NCBI GenBank assembly: GCA_019694955.1
Contig: JAIBAX010000006.1
Coordinates: 60,867 to 124,866, forward strand
Reading direction: 5' to 3'
DNA from: Chitinophagales bacterium
GTDB lineage: Bacteria > Bacteroidota > Bacteroidia > Chitinophagales > JADIYW01
DNA: 64,000 nucleotides
The notes below the pieces were generated by a model that was not told where the DNA came from, did no database searches, and saw nothing but the letters and a program-made list of their open reading frames with translations. Both the position numbers and the translations under genes were made by a program. Below are positions 1-9,243 of this stretch, piece by piece (the stretch's first letter is position 1; every line of letters starts with the position of its first letter).

Positions 1-1
1 G

Positions 2-2215
2 CGTTACACCGAAGCAAGATTCAAAAAAATAGCCGAGGAAATCATGGAAGACCTCGACAAAGATACAGTTGATTTTCAACTTAACTTTGACGATACACTG
101 GAAGAGCCAACTGTTATGCCTACCCGGATACCACAGCTATTGGTTAACGGAGCAACCGGTATTGCAGTAGGTATGGCCACAAATATGTTGCCACACAACC
201 TCACCGAAGTAATCGATGGTACAATAGCATATATCGATAATAAAGATATCTCCATTGATGAGTTATCCCAGTTCATTAAAGCTCCGGATTTCCCTACGGG
301 AGGTACCATTTATGGCATCTCAGGCATAAAAGAAGCATATCATACAGGAAGAGGAAAGGTAAAGTTGAGAGCAAAGGCCACCATTGAGGAAGATAAGAGT
401 GGCAGGATGCAAATCATCGTTACTGAAATTCCCTACCAGGTCAATAAAGCCCTCATGATTAAGCGTACCGCAGATCTCGTCAATGAGAAGAAAATTGACG
501 GCATCGTAGAAATTCGTGACGAATCAGACAGAAATGGTTATAGAGTAGTATATGATTTGCGTAGAGATGCCAATCCAAATGTGGTACTGAATAACCTCTA
601 CGCGCATACCGATCTTCAGACATCTTACGGTATCAATAATATCGCCTTGGTGAACGGTAGACCTATGGTCTTGAATCTTAAAGACCTGATAAAGTACTTT
701 GTTGAGTTCAGACATGAAGTCGTTATCAGGAGGACAAAATACGAATTAGATCAAGCAGAAAAGAGAGCGCATATATTAGAAGGGTTATTGATAGCGCTGG
801 ATCATTTGGATGAAGTAATTGCATTGATACGTGCTTCCGCAGATGCCGAAATCGCCAAGGCTGGATTGATGAGTACCTTCCAACTCTCCGAAATTCAATC
901 TAAAGCCATTCTGGAAATGCGTTTACAGCGCCTGACAGGTTTGGAACGCGATAAAATCAAACAAGAGTACAAGGAAATCATGGAGTTGATTGCGAAACTC
1001 AAGGAAATCCTTGACCGTGAAGACCTAAGGATGCAAATTATTAAGGACGAGTTGTTGGAAGTGCAAAAGAAGTTTGGTGATGCCCGCCGTACCGAAATCA
1101 TCATGCAAGGAGACGATATGAACATGGAAGACTTCATATCTGATGATGATATGGTGGTGACAATCAGTCATTTAGGATATATAAAAAGGACGTCACTAGC
1201 AGAGTATAAAGTGCAGAACAGAGGTGGGAGAGGTTCTATCGGTGGCAAAACCCGCGATGAAGATTTTATTGAACACCTGTTTTCAGCAACGGCACATAAT
1301 TATATCCTTTTGTTTACAGAGCAGGGTAGGTGTTTTTGGTTACGTGTATATGAAATTCCGGAAGGTTCTAAAACATCTAAAGGAAGACCCATCCAAAATG
1401 TCATCAGCATACCAAACGACGATAAAATACGTGCCTACATTTGTATTAAAGATTTAAAAGACAAAGAATTTTTAGAAAGCCATTATATTATTATGGCGAC
1501 AAAAAAAGGCGTAGTCAAGAAAACTTCCGTAGCAGAATATAGTCGCCCGAGAACCAATGGTATCAATGCCATCACGATCAGAGAAGGGGACGAGTTGCTT
1601 ACTGCTGCTTTGACAAATGGCAATAGCGAAATCTTATTGGGCAGTAAAGCAGGATATGCAGTTAGGTTCCATGAAGCAGATGCACGTTCTATTGGTAGAA
1701 CAGGTTCAGGCGTGAAAGGCATGACCTTGCGAAGTGAGAGCGATGAAGTGGTTGGCATGGTTTGTGTAGATAGTAGTGAAACAAAAAACCAACAAGTTCT
1801 TGTAGTATCTGAAACAGGTTTCGGGAAACGCACTTGGTTAGATGAACCGGATACAGGTGAGGCGGTGTATAGAGTGACCTCCAGAGGCGGAAAAGGTGTT
1901 AAAACCATTAACGTTACTGAACGCACCGGCAACCTAATTGCCATCATGAGTGTAAATGACACCGATGATTTAATGATCATAAGTCGCTCAGGATTAGCTA
2001 TTAGGATATCATTAGATGGAGTAGGGGTTAAAGGAAGAGCAACGCAAGGAGTGAGCCTCATTAAGTTAAAAGGAGAAGATGCGATTGCTGCCATTACCAA
2101 AGTGCCTAGAGAAGAGGAAGAAGAAGAAGTAATTACGGATGAAAATTCTTTAGAAGGAGATGTAAATAATCAATCAGAATCTACTGATAACGTTGAAGAT
2201 GTGAATAACGAGTAA
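2..2215 (+). CDS. gyrA: DNA gyrase subunit A, 5' end cut by window
   Basis: This is the breakage-reunion subunit of DNA gyrase, which introduces negative supercoils in an A2B2 complex with GyrB. The reading frame is open from base 2. The first two codons read Arg-Tyr followed by TEARFKKIAEE, which aligns with the E. coli GyrA segment around Arg121 and the catalytic Tyr122, so about 120 N-terminal residues lie outside the window. The tower and coiled-coil regions follow. The C-terminal beta-pinwheel begins near a GyrA-box-like QNRGGRG (bases about 1213-1233), which favours GyrA over ParC. The protein ends in an acidic, low-complexity tail with a run of Glu. No terminator is obvious in the AT-rich gap after the stop. 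Confidence 0.96.
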   Translation, partial: RYTEARFKKIAEEIMEDLDKDTVDFQLNFDDTLEEPTVMPTRIPQLLVNGATGIAVGMATNMLPHNLTEVIDGTIAYIDNKDISIDELSQFIKAPDFPTGGTIYGISGIKEAYHTGRGKVKLRAKATIEEDKSGRMQIIVTEIPYQVNKALMIKRTADLVNEKKIDGIVEIRDESDRNGYRVVYDLRRDANPNVVLNNLYAHTDLQTSYGINNIALVNGRPMVLNLKDLIKYFVEFRHEVVIRRTKYELDQAEKRAHILEGLLIALDHLDEVIALIRASADAEIAKAGLMSTFQLSEIQSKAILEMRLQRLTGLERDKIKQEYKEIMELIAKLKEILDREDLRMQIIKDELLEVQKKFGDARRTEIIMQGDDMNMEDFISDDDMVVTISHLGYIKRTSLAEYKVQNRGGRGSIGGKTRDEDFIEHLFSATAHNYILLFTEQGRCFWLRVYEIPEGSKTSKGRPIQNVISIPNDDKIRAYICIKDLKDKEFLESHYIIMATKKGVVKKTSVAEYSRPRTNGINAITIREGDELLTAALTNGNSEILLGSKAGYAVRFHEADARSIGRTGSGVKGMTLRSESDEVVGMVCVDSSETKNQQVLVVSETGFGKRTWLDEPDTGEAVYRVTSRGGKGVKTINVTERTGNLIAIMSVNDTDDLMIISRSGLAIRISLDGVGVKGRATQGVSLIKLKGEDAIAAITKVPREEEEEEVITDENSLEGDVNNQSESTDNVEDVNNE

Positions 2216-2332
2216 TATTTATTATTTAATTAAATGATTATAAGTAATTGATTTTTAATATTTAATAACTGTTTTTTAGAATAATAAATATTTAAATTTA
2301 AAATTAACTTTAAACTATATAAAACATTGGTA

Positions 2333-3466
2333 ATGAGAAAATTATTTATTTGTTTATTGAGTTTTGCTTCAATAACATTGCATGCTCAAAAAATGAAGGT
2401 CAATTCTGCCAGCTATGCCTTGGAAACAGGCAATGTAGCGGATGCAAAAAAGAATATCGATGAAGCCGCTAATAATCCGGAGAGTGCGGCGCAAGCCAAG
2501 ACATGGATGGTGAAAGGAGATGTTTACACAGCAATCTACACGATGCAGCAACCGGTGAATCTATTCAAAGACAATCCTAACGCTTTATTCGAAGCAGAAA
2601 GCGCTTATAAAAAAGGGTATGAGTTGGAATTAAAAAAGAAAGGAGATTATACACCTAAATTTACCGATGTCAAAAATTTTATGGTCACAGAAGGTGCCAA
2701 TCTTTTTGACAAAGATAAGTTTGAACAAGCTTATAAGTACCTGAATGCCAGCCGAGAATTGAACTTATGGATGATGCAGCAAGGTCTTGATAAAACGTTT
2801 GATACAATTGCGTCCTTATATACAGCATATGCTGCCGGAAACTATGGAAATAATGTTGCGGCAAATGCAATTTATGAAGAATTGGTATACAAATATAAAG
2901 TACCTATGATGGAACCTTATAGCCAATTACTAGACGCTTACATCTTGGAGAAAAACCCTAAGACGGAAGAGCTATTGACCATTGCACGTGCTAAGTTTCC
3001 GGAAGATAAGAATATCATGATTTCGGAAATCAATTATTTTCTTTCAAAAGGAGAAAGCGAAAAAATCATCAATAAAATTAAAGATGCTATAAAGGTGGAG
3101 CCAAATAACGAAACTTTCTATTTCGTATTGGGCACAGCTTACGAGGCAATGAAGGACAATGAAAATGCAAAAGACGCATATAAAAAAGCCATCAGTTTAA
3201 ACGCATCTTACAATGATCCTTGCTTTAACCTTGGCGCAATAATTTATAATGAAGCGATTGAGTTAAACAAAAAAATGAACGAAAATATTCCCATGAAAGA
3301 ATACAACGAACTAAAGGTTAAACGCGATGCATTGTATAATGAAGCCTTGCCATACTTTGAAAAATCTTATGAGCTAGAACCCAACGATCGCAACACCCTG
3401 ACAGCATTGAAAGAAATTTATGCTAGAATGAATCTATTAGATAAGTACGAAAAACTACCAAAATAG
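2333..3466 (+). CDS. Exported TPR-repeat protein
   Basis: A 377-residue protein starting MRKLFICLLSFASITLHA, a good Sec signal peptide with a likely signal peptidase I cut before Gln. The rest is alpha-helical tetratricopeptide repeat sequence. The clearest TPR lies around residues 245-290 (GTAYEAMKDNENAKDAYKKAISLN). Such proteins usually act as periplasmic or outer-membrane scaffolds; the partner is unknown. An in-frame TTG six bases upstream is possible, but the ATG at 2333 places the signal peptide correctly. The gene follows gyrA after a 117-nt AT-rich gap, and a strong intrinsic terminator follows it. Confidence 0.85.
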   Translation: MRKLFICLLSFASITLHAQKMKVNSASYALETGNVADAKKNIDEAANNPESAAQAKTWMVKGDVYTAIYTMQQPVNLFKDNPNALFEAESAYKKGYELELKKKGDYTPKFTDVKNFMVTEGANLFDKDKFEQAYKYLNASRELNLWMMQQGLDKTFDTIASLYTAYAAGNYGNNVAANAIYEELVYKYKVPMMEPYSQLLDAYILEKNPKTEELLTIARAKFPEDKNIMISEINYFLSKGESEKIINKIKDAIKVEPNNETFYFVLGTAYEAMKDNENAKDAYKKAISLNASYNDPCFNLGAIIYNEAIELNKKMNENIPMKEYNELKVKRDALYNEALPYFEKSYELEPNDRNTLTALKEIYARMNLLDKYEKLPK

Positions 3467-3489
3467 CGTTTTTTATTCGTCAACAATAT

Positions 3490-3530
3490 AAAAGAGGAGA
3501 TTATGTTAGATAGTCTCCTCTTTTTATTTT
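3490..3530 (+). terminator. Intrinsic terminator after the TPR gene
   Basis: An 11-bp perfect stem (AAAAGAGGAGA with TCTCCTCTTTT) around a 13-nt loop runs straight into a T-rich tract. It lies 24 nt after the stop codon at 3466. This is a textbook rho-independent terminator for the plus strand. Confidence 0.9.
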
Positions 3531-3608
3531 CAGCAATTCTATTTAACATAATATAAATTATAGGACAAAATAATATTGCAGGAGTGTGGTTTGACAAAAG
3601 AAATCGAT

Positions 3609-3616
3609 TACATTTG
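3609..3616 (+). promoter_or_regulatory. -7 box (TACATTTG), four bases before an ATG
   Basis: Matches the Bacteroidota -7 consensus TAnnTTTG exactly. It ends four bases before the ATG at 3621, so transcription would start at or very near the start codon. A TTTG at 3590-3593 is only 15 nt upstream, shorter than the usual 19-21 nt, so the -33 element is uncertain. Confidence 0.5.
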
Positions 3617-3620
3617 ATGT

Positions 3621-4733
3621 ATGATAAAAATGAAATGTAATCTAATGTACAGAATGATCTTACTGACAGTATGCTGTTGTATGCACGCATATCTCTTTTC
3701 CAATGATGGTGTTTTTTATGCTTCCGGTATGACTTTGGTACCAAAAACTGAAACGCGCATCGAATTAAGGAAAGAAATTCTTACCATGAAAAAAATCGGG
3801 AATTATATGCGTGTCTATATTTATTTCGAATTCTATAATCCTGGAGACCCAATTGTTGAAACGGTGGGTTTTGTAACACCGCCGCCGGGTGGCGATATTT
3901 CGGATGATTCCATGAAACATCCTCAGATTTTTGATTTTCAGGTTCAGGTGCATGACTCACTATTGCCTTATAAAATATCAAAGTTGGAAACATCCGGTTT
4001 CAAATTATCTGAACATGATTTTTATAAGAATGATTTTATTTATCACTTTACTGTTCCCTTCAAGAAAGGAATAAATATTGTCCGCCACACTTATTTATAT
4101 CGTGGTGGCAATTCTGTGGATGAAGCAAATTCATTTTTTTATCGACTTACTACCGGAGCTACTTGGGCAAACAAGAAAATTAATGATTTTGAATTAAACA
4201 TCGATATGGGCGAAGAAGTTTATTTCCATGTGCCTAACTCTTTTTCGTCCAAAAAGCAAATGGCTTCATGGACAATTGTTGGCACGGGACGAATAGCACA
4301 ACAAGCCCAAAATGTGTTCGATCAAGACATCCGAATGGTGTATATCAAAAATGGATATATAACCTTAAAAGCCTCGAATTTTGTACCGGAAACGGATTTG
4401 TATTTTGGCATATATCATCCTTATGTATGGCTAGATTTAATGGACGAAAAAGGAACATTTGAAGGTATTCCCGATGTACTACGTTATTACGATTTTAATA
4501 ACTATGACCCCAAAGATTTAGAAACACTAACAAGCGAAGAATTGAGGTTTATAAGAAATTTTATTTATGCGAGAAAAGGTTATATGTTCAATGCACCTGA
4601 TTTACAGGCATTATTCAACCGATTTAGCTGGTATATTCCGGATCCCAATCTGAAAGACCCCTCTCCTCTTTTAACCACCGCTGAAAAGCAGTTGATAGAC
4701 AATATTTTAGCAGAAGAAAATAAAAGAAAATAA
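3621..4733 (+). CDS. Exported protein with C-terminal YARHG domain
   Basis: A 370-residue protein with an N-terminal hydrophobic signal (MILLTVCCCMHAYLF within the first 27 residues), a beta-rich middle of unknown fold, and a C-terminal YARHG domain. The domain signature reads LTSEELRFIRNFIYARKGYMF, followed by a Trp-Tyr motif (FSWYIPDP) and LTTAEKQLIDNI, as in PF13308; the usual His of YARHG is Lys here. YARHG domains are extracellular and of unclear function, possibly peptidoglycan-associated. The ATG at 3621 is followed by other in-frame ATGs (codons 4, 9, 12), so the start is not certain. The -7 box four bases upstream suggests a leaderless message. Confidence 0.8.
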   Translation: MIKMKCNLMYRMILLTVCCCMHAYLFSNDGVFYASGMTLVPKTETRIELRKEILTMKKIGNYMRVYIYFEFYNPGDPIVETVGFVTPPPGGDISDDSMKHPQIFDFQVQVHDSLLPYKISKLETSGFKLSEHDFYKNDFIYHFTVPFKKGINIVRHTYLYRGGNSVDEANSFFYRLTTGATWANKKINDFELNIDMGEEVYFHVPNSFSSKKQMASWTIVGTGRIAQQAQNVFDQDIRMVYIKNGYITLKASNFVPETDLYFGIYHPYVWLDLMDEKGTFEGIPDVLRYYDFNNYDPKDLETLTSEELRFIRNFIYARKGYMFNAPDLQALFNRFSWYIPDPNLKDPSPLLTTAEKQLIDNILAEENKRK

Positions 4734-4749
4734 CACTAACCACTGAAAA

Positions 4750-4794
4750 CCATTGACTGTCGTCTGTCGTCTGTCGTCTGTGGACTGAAGAACA
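4750..4794. repeat. Degenerate 7-nt tandem repeat in a convergent gap
   Basis: The spacer between two converging genes contains GTCGTCT/TGACTGT-type heptads, including three consecutive exact TCTGTCG-phase units. The same vocabulary (GACTGTC, GTCTGT, GGACTGA) recurs at 34434-34554 and 40512-40545. Confidence 0.75.
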
Positions 4795-6123
4795 TTAACT
4801 GTAGACATAGCGTTTCGCAAAATATAAAATCGTTCCACTAAGTATCACCAACAAAGCACCAACCATATATTTCATTTCAGAAGAAAAGAATACGAATAAC
4901 CATACACAAATCCCTAAAATAGCGGGTATCGGAAATAAAGGCATCTTAAAGGGCATTTCTACCTTAGGTTTTCGATAATGCAACAAAATCACGCCAACAG
5001 CCTGACTAATAAACTGTATTAAAATACGCATGGTAATGATGGCGGTTATAACCTCTTTCAACCGCAAAGTCAGGCTGAAAATAAATGCAATGCCGCCTAA
5101 AATCAGCAAAGAAACATATGGAAACTTGCCTTTAGGATGTATTTTACCAAAAATGCTGAAATAGTTGCCATCCAAAGCCGCCGCATATGGAATACGCGAA
5201 TATCCCAACATCACCGCAAATAGCGATGAAAAGGCAATAAATAAAATTAACCCCGTTGCCAGTTTAGCATATCCTGCACCTAAAGTCATTTCAAAAAACT
5301 CGCTGATGACGAACTTAGATGCTGCTGCCTGTTGCCAGGGAACTACTCCTAAAACAGCCAATTGCATACCTAAGTACAATAAAGAAATGCTAATAATTGA
5401 AATAAACATACTCCTTGGAATATTGCGTTCAGGATGTTCAATTTCACCTCCTAAGTGGCAGACGTTATAATAGCCGAGGAAGGAATAAATCGTTTTGATA
5501 GAAGCCTGACCCAATCCAAAGAAAAATATACTGCTCCAACTGAAAGCATTTTCGGGATATGTGAAAGCCAGATGCGCATCAAAATGAAGTATTCCTGTGA
5601 TGATAATCCATAAGATTGTGCCGCCAACGACCAGCCACATTAAAACGGAAATCTTACCCAAATCTTTAATATTTCTGTACAGGACAAACGTCAATAGTAA
5701 TACTAAACTTCCGGATACGGCCTTCGCACCTATTTTTGATAACGGCACTAAATATCCCAAATATTCAGAGAAGCCTATGGCACCACTGGCAATTACTAAA
5801 GGCGCTTGAATGGTGGTTTGCCATATGTATAAAAACGCGAAGTACTTTCCCCATTTTTTGCCATAAAGGTGTTGTAAGAAAACATAGCTTCCGCCTGCCT
5901 GTGGCCATTTTGCGCCTAGTTCAGCCCAAACACAGCCATCCATCATCGACAAAAAAGCGCCCAATAACCAGGCAACAATACAATGCGGTCCATGCATCGC
6001 ACCAACAACAAACGAAATAGTAATAAAAGGACCGATTCCCACCATATCTATCATGTTAAGTGCCGTAGCTTGCCGCAGACCTAATCCGCGAACCAATCCT
6101 TGTTGTTCCTGTGGTTGTGACAT
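4795..6123 (-). CDS. APC-family amino acid permease
   Basis: A 442-residue integral membrane protein with about 12 hydrophobic helices and the N-terminal APC signature (MIDMVGIGPFITISFVVGAM) expected for the substrate-binding unwound helix 1. A loop motif GGEIEHPERNIPRSMF matches the conserved E..NP.R.IPR of this superfamily. It would take up an amino acid or related organic cation by proton or sodium symport; the substrate cannot be read from sequence. Only two bases separate it from the upstream PIG-L gene, so the two are almost certainly cotranscribed. Confidence 0.88.
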   Translation of the reverse strand: MSQPQEQQGLVRGLGLRQATALNMIDMVGIGPFITISFVVGAMHGPHCIVAWLLGAFLSMMDGCVWAELGAKWPQAGGSYVFLQHLYGKKWGKYFAFLYIWQTTIQAPLVIASGAIGFSEYLGYLVPLSKIGAKAVSGSLVLLLTFVLYRNIKDLGKISVLMWLVVGGTILWIIITGILHFDAHLAFTYPENAFSWSSIFFFGLGQASIKTIYSFLGYYNVCHLGGEIEHPERNIPRSMFISIISISLLYLGMQLAVLGVVPWQQAAASKFVISEFFEMTLGAGYAKLATGLILFIAFSSLFAVMLGYSRIPYAAALDGNYFSIFGKIHPKGKFPYVSLLILGGIAFIFSLTLRLKEVITAIITMRILIQFISQAVGVILLHYRKPKVEMPFKMPLFPIPAILGICVWLFVFFSSEMKYMVGALLVILSGTILYFAKRYVYS

Positions 6124-6125
6124 AT

Positions 6126-7019
6126 TTAATAGGTTTTTATAGGTGGCTTATAAGCATTTAACATTTGGAAAAACGCCTTGGTTTTCTCCATTTTTGTAGG
6201 CGAATTAATGCTAAAATAGTAAAACAACTCCAAATCACCCTGATTCATTGCTAGCTGCATCGTGCCTTGCGATTTATGTTCAGCAATTTCCCAGTTGACA
6301 ATAATTTTATAGTCCAATTTTTCCTTGAAGCCAAACTTTACCGTTCTATTTGTGTAAAATGGGTTGATACTAGTATCAATTCTTGTTTCGCTATAATCTT
6401 TTAGTTGAACATATTCATGTTGAATGGTATCGCCCATTTCTCCTAAGGAAACGCCTAAAATGACTGGTTTAATACTATCCGGCAACGATTGAACGGTTTG
6501 CAGTGCTAAAATTGTAGCTGCCTTATGGTGGGCATGGGTCGCAGGATCCGGAATGACGGCAAACACGTAATCATATCGATTTCTATTAATTTCATCAGCA
6601 ATTCTTTGCTTTACAAGAGCAATATTCCAAGCAGTATCCAATGGGTCTAGTTCATTTAAACCGTATTTGGTGTCTTTTTGGTCTAAAAAAAAATAGTTGC
6701 GAATGCCAATGATTTTTCCGGCATTCATCAGTTCTTCCTTTCTGATTCTGGGGAGATACTCCCGCCCAACATTTTCGTCAGTCAGTTCCAGATGATAATA
6801 ATCTTCTGCTAAGGTTGAATACTTGTAACCTCCTTCCCCATTGGTAATCAAACATAAATCCACAACGCCTTGCTGTTCATGGGTAATTTTATATACCGTT
6901 GCTGCCATTGAAGTTTCGTCATCAGGGTGCGCAATGACAATCAATACCTTAGGGCTTTGTGCGAAGCCCAAACCGCCATATAAACAAATAAATAGCACAA
7001 ACGCAAACCTAATTTTCAT
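6126..7019 (-). CDS. Exported PIG-L/LmbE-family deacetylase
   Basis: A 297-residue protein with a signal peptide (cut after GLGFA) and the zinc motif AHPDDE at residues 30-35, the hallmark of PIG-L/LmbE N-acetylglucosamine deacetylases. The downstream His cluster PATHAHHKAAT supplies the remaining zinc ligand. Family members remove acetyl groups from GlcNAc-type substrates or act as bacillithiol/mycothiol-type amidases; the signal peptide places this one in the periplasm or outside the cell. It is the first gene of a two-gene unit with the permease downstream, which could import a released amino compound, though that link is inference. Confidence 0.88.
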   Translation of the reverse strand: MKIRFAFVLFICLYGGLGFAQSPKVLIVIAHPDDETSMAATVYKITHEQQGVVDLCLITNGEGGYKYSTLAEDYYHLELTDENVGREYLPRIRKEELMNAGKIIGIRNYFFLDQKDTKYGLNELDPLDTAWNIALVKQRIADEINRNRYDYVFAVIPDPATHAHHKAATILALQTVQSLPDSIKPVILGVSLGEMGDTIQHEYVQLKDYSETRIDTSINPFYTNRTVKFGFKEKLDYKIIVNWEIAEHKSQGTMQLAMNQGDLELFYYFSINSPTKMEKTKAFFQMLNAYKPPIKTY

Positions 7020-7467
7020 AATAGAATGTTATTATTGAACTGTGAAGGTAGTATTAAACCACTAAATATCTATTGATTAAAACAACCCTAAATTACGTTT
7101 TTGAACAAAAGCCAAAAAAATGCCCGGTTTGCGAATAGATTTTACCCTTCTCAAACAAGATTTTTTTAATGAGGAAAATAATCTATGTTAAAAGAAATAA
7201 ACACAGTTCGGATGGAACAATACATACTTTAGAACCTTTTCCTTAGAGTAACAAAAAGACCACTTATCGTTTGTTTCGATAGCTTGTCCGTATTTCGCAT
7301 GTTGAACGCCATATTATCATACTAATTCAACAAAATAAGTTTACTTTATAAACGAACGTGAATAAGTATTAAGCTATTATTATGGAATTGTTTCTTATAT
7401 TTATCCCCGCAAAAATGAGGCTTTAATGATTCATTTTTTAAATATTTACTAAAATTAAAATATAGCT
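7020..7467. other. Divergent 448-nt intergenic region
   Basis: AT-rich spacer between the minus-strand PIG-L gene and the plus-strand oxidoreductase operon, so it should hold both promoters. A TATATTTA at about 7400 resembles a -7 box with one mismatch. I see no repeat, convincing hairpin or credible small ORF. Confidence 0.5.
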
Positions 7468-9243
7468 TTGGAACCGACAAATGTAAATGATCCGGAATAT
7501 TATCACAAAGTAGTTGACTGTCAACATGCGTGTCCCGCACACACACCCGTTCCTGAATACATCCGATTAATAGCTGCCGAAAAGTACACGGAAGCATATA
7601 TGATCAATTGGGAATCGAATGTTTTCCCCGGTGTATTGGGTAGAACCTGCGACAGACCTTGCGAACCTGCTTGCAGAAGGGGACGTGTAGAAGAAGAACC
7701 AGTAGCCATATGTAGGCTAAAACGCGTAGCCGCAGATTTTAAAGGCGAAGTAAAAGCACTCATGCCAAAAGCACCACAACAAAAAAACGGTCAAAAAATT
7801 GCCGTTATCGGTGGCGGCCCAGCGGCGTTGACAGTTTGTAGAGACTTAGCACCACTGGGATACGAAATACATTTGTACGATGAGCAGAGCAAAGGTGGTG
7901 GTATGATGCGCTCACAGATTCCATCCTTCCGCCTTCCGGCAGAAGTATTGGATGAAGAAGTGAATTATATCTTGGATATGGGTATAGATGCACATTTCAA
8001 TACATATGTATCCAGCTTGCAGCAGATTTTAGATAAATCATATGACGCCGTTTTTGTTGGCACCGGTGCTCCGAGAGGCAAAGACCTTAAAGATTTACCC
8101 GGCAGGCAAGAAGGAGCTGCCAACATACATATAGGTATAGAATGGTTGGCGAGTGTTGCCTTCGAGCATACGCATAAAATTGGCAAAAAGGTAATCGTTC
8201 TAGGTGGCGGAAATACGGCAATGGACTGTTGTCGTACCTCCAGACGCTTAGGCGGTGAAGATGTGAAAGTAATCGTCAGAAGTCCTTTTTCAGAAATGAA
8301 AGCCTCCCCTTGGGAAATAGAAGATGCCTTACATGAAGATATTCCTATTTTGGACAATCATGTACCGAAGCAATTTGTCATTAAAGATGGTAAATTGGCA
8401 GGGATGCTGTTTGAAAAAGTAAAAGCAGTTTATGACGACCAAGGAAAGAGAACGTTGGTATCTACCGGAGAGGCAGACGTATTCTATGAAGCCGATGATG
8501 TATTGGTTGCCATTGGTCAGGAAAATAGTTTCCCATGGATAGAAGCTTCCTGCGGAATAAATTTTAACAAATGGGGCGTTCCCGAACTTAAAGAACCGAT
8601 CTTCCAATCGTCAAATGAAAAAGTATTTTTTGGTGGAGATGCTTCTCTCGGGCCCAAGAATGTTATTACTGCTGTTGCACAAGGACATCAGGCGGCAATA
8701 TCTATCCATTTGTTTTGTCAGGGAAAACCTTTAACAGAGAGACCCGCACCGGGAACGAATTTGGTGAGTACAAAAATGGGTATTCATGAGTGGAGTTATG
8801 AAAATGATGTCGCTACAGATATCCGGTACATCGTTCCACAAGCAGATAAAGCATTGACACTCAAAGACAGAAAAAAGGAAGTAGAATTGGGCTTTGATGT
8901 AAAAACAGCCTTTAAAGAAGCACAAAGATGCCTTAATTGTGATGTCCAAACCGTTTTTACTGCCAGTAAATGTATAGAATGTGATGCTTGTATGGATATT
9001 TGTCCTACCAACTGCATCACCTTTACCCATAATGGCGAAGAATCCGAATTGCGAACGCGTTTATTTGTTCCGGCAAAAAACTTATCACAGGATTTACTGG
9101 TCTCTCCTACCCTTGCAACCGGCAAGGTAATGGTAAAAGACGAAGACGTTTGTCTTCATTGCGGTCTTTGCGCAGAAAGATGTCCAACTGCCGCTTGGGA
9201 CATGCAACAATTTTTTTATAACGTGACGAAAGCATACCAATAA
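7468..9243 (+). CDS. GltD-like FAD/NAD(P) iron-sulfur oxidoreductase with C-terminal ferredoxin domain
   Basis: A 591-residue electron-transfer subunit. The N-terminal Cys cluster (CQHACPAHTPVPEY, then RTCDRPCEPACRRG) matches the Fer4_20 domain of glutamate synthase small subunit and dihydropyrimidine dehydrogenase. Next come an FAD-binding motif (IAVIGGGPAALT), an NAD(P)-binding motif (VIVLGGGNTAMD) and a C-terminal 2[4Fe-4S] ferredoxin (CIECDACMDICP and CLHCGLCAERCP). The start is TTG: there is no in-frame ATG before the conserved region and a TAA lies 9 bases upstream. It overlaps korA as TAATG. The fixed linkage to korAB suggests it passes electrons between ferredoxin-level clusters and NAD(P), rather than serving glutamate synthase. 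Confidence 0.88.
   Translation: MEPTNVNDPEYYHKVVDCQHACPAHTPVPEYIRLIAAEKYTEAYMINWESNVFPGVLGRTCDRPCEPACRRGRVEEEPVAICRLKRVAADFKGEVKALMPKAPQQKNGQKIAVIGGGPAALTVCRDLAPLGYEIHLYDEQSKGGGMMRSQIPSFRLPAEVLDEEVNYILDMGIDAHFNTYVSSLQQILDKSYDAVFVGTGAPRGKDLKDLPGRQEGAANIHIGIEWLASVAFEHTHKIGKKVIVLGGGNTAMDCCRTSRRLGGEDVKVIVRSPFSEMKASPWEIEDALHEDIPILDNHVPKQFVIKDGKLAGMLFEKVKAVYDDQGKRTLVSTGEADVFYEADDVLVAIGQENSFPWIEASCGINFNKWGVPELKEPIFQSSNEKVFFGGDASLGPKNVITAVAQGHQAAISIHLFCQGKPLTERPAPGTNLVSTKMGIHEWSYENDVATDIRYIVPQADKALTLKDRKKEVELGFDVKTAFKEAQRCLNCDVQTVFTASKCIECDACMDICPTNCITFTHNGEESELRTRLFVPAKNLSQDLLVSPTLATGKVMVKDEDVCLHCGLCAERCPTAAWDMQQFFYNVTKAYQ

Noticed and set aside
1483..2100. 205-codon minus-strand ORF antisense to gyrA
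   Set aside because: The plus-strand frame is unmistakable gyrA; the antisense frame has no recognisable domain and reflects gyrA codon use.
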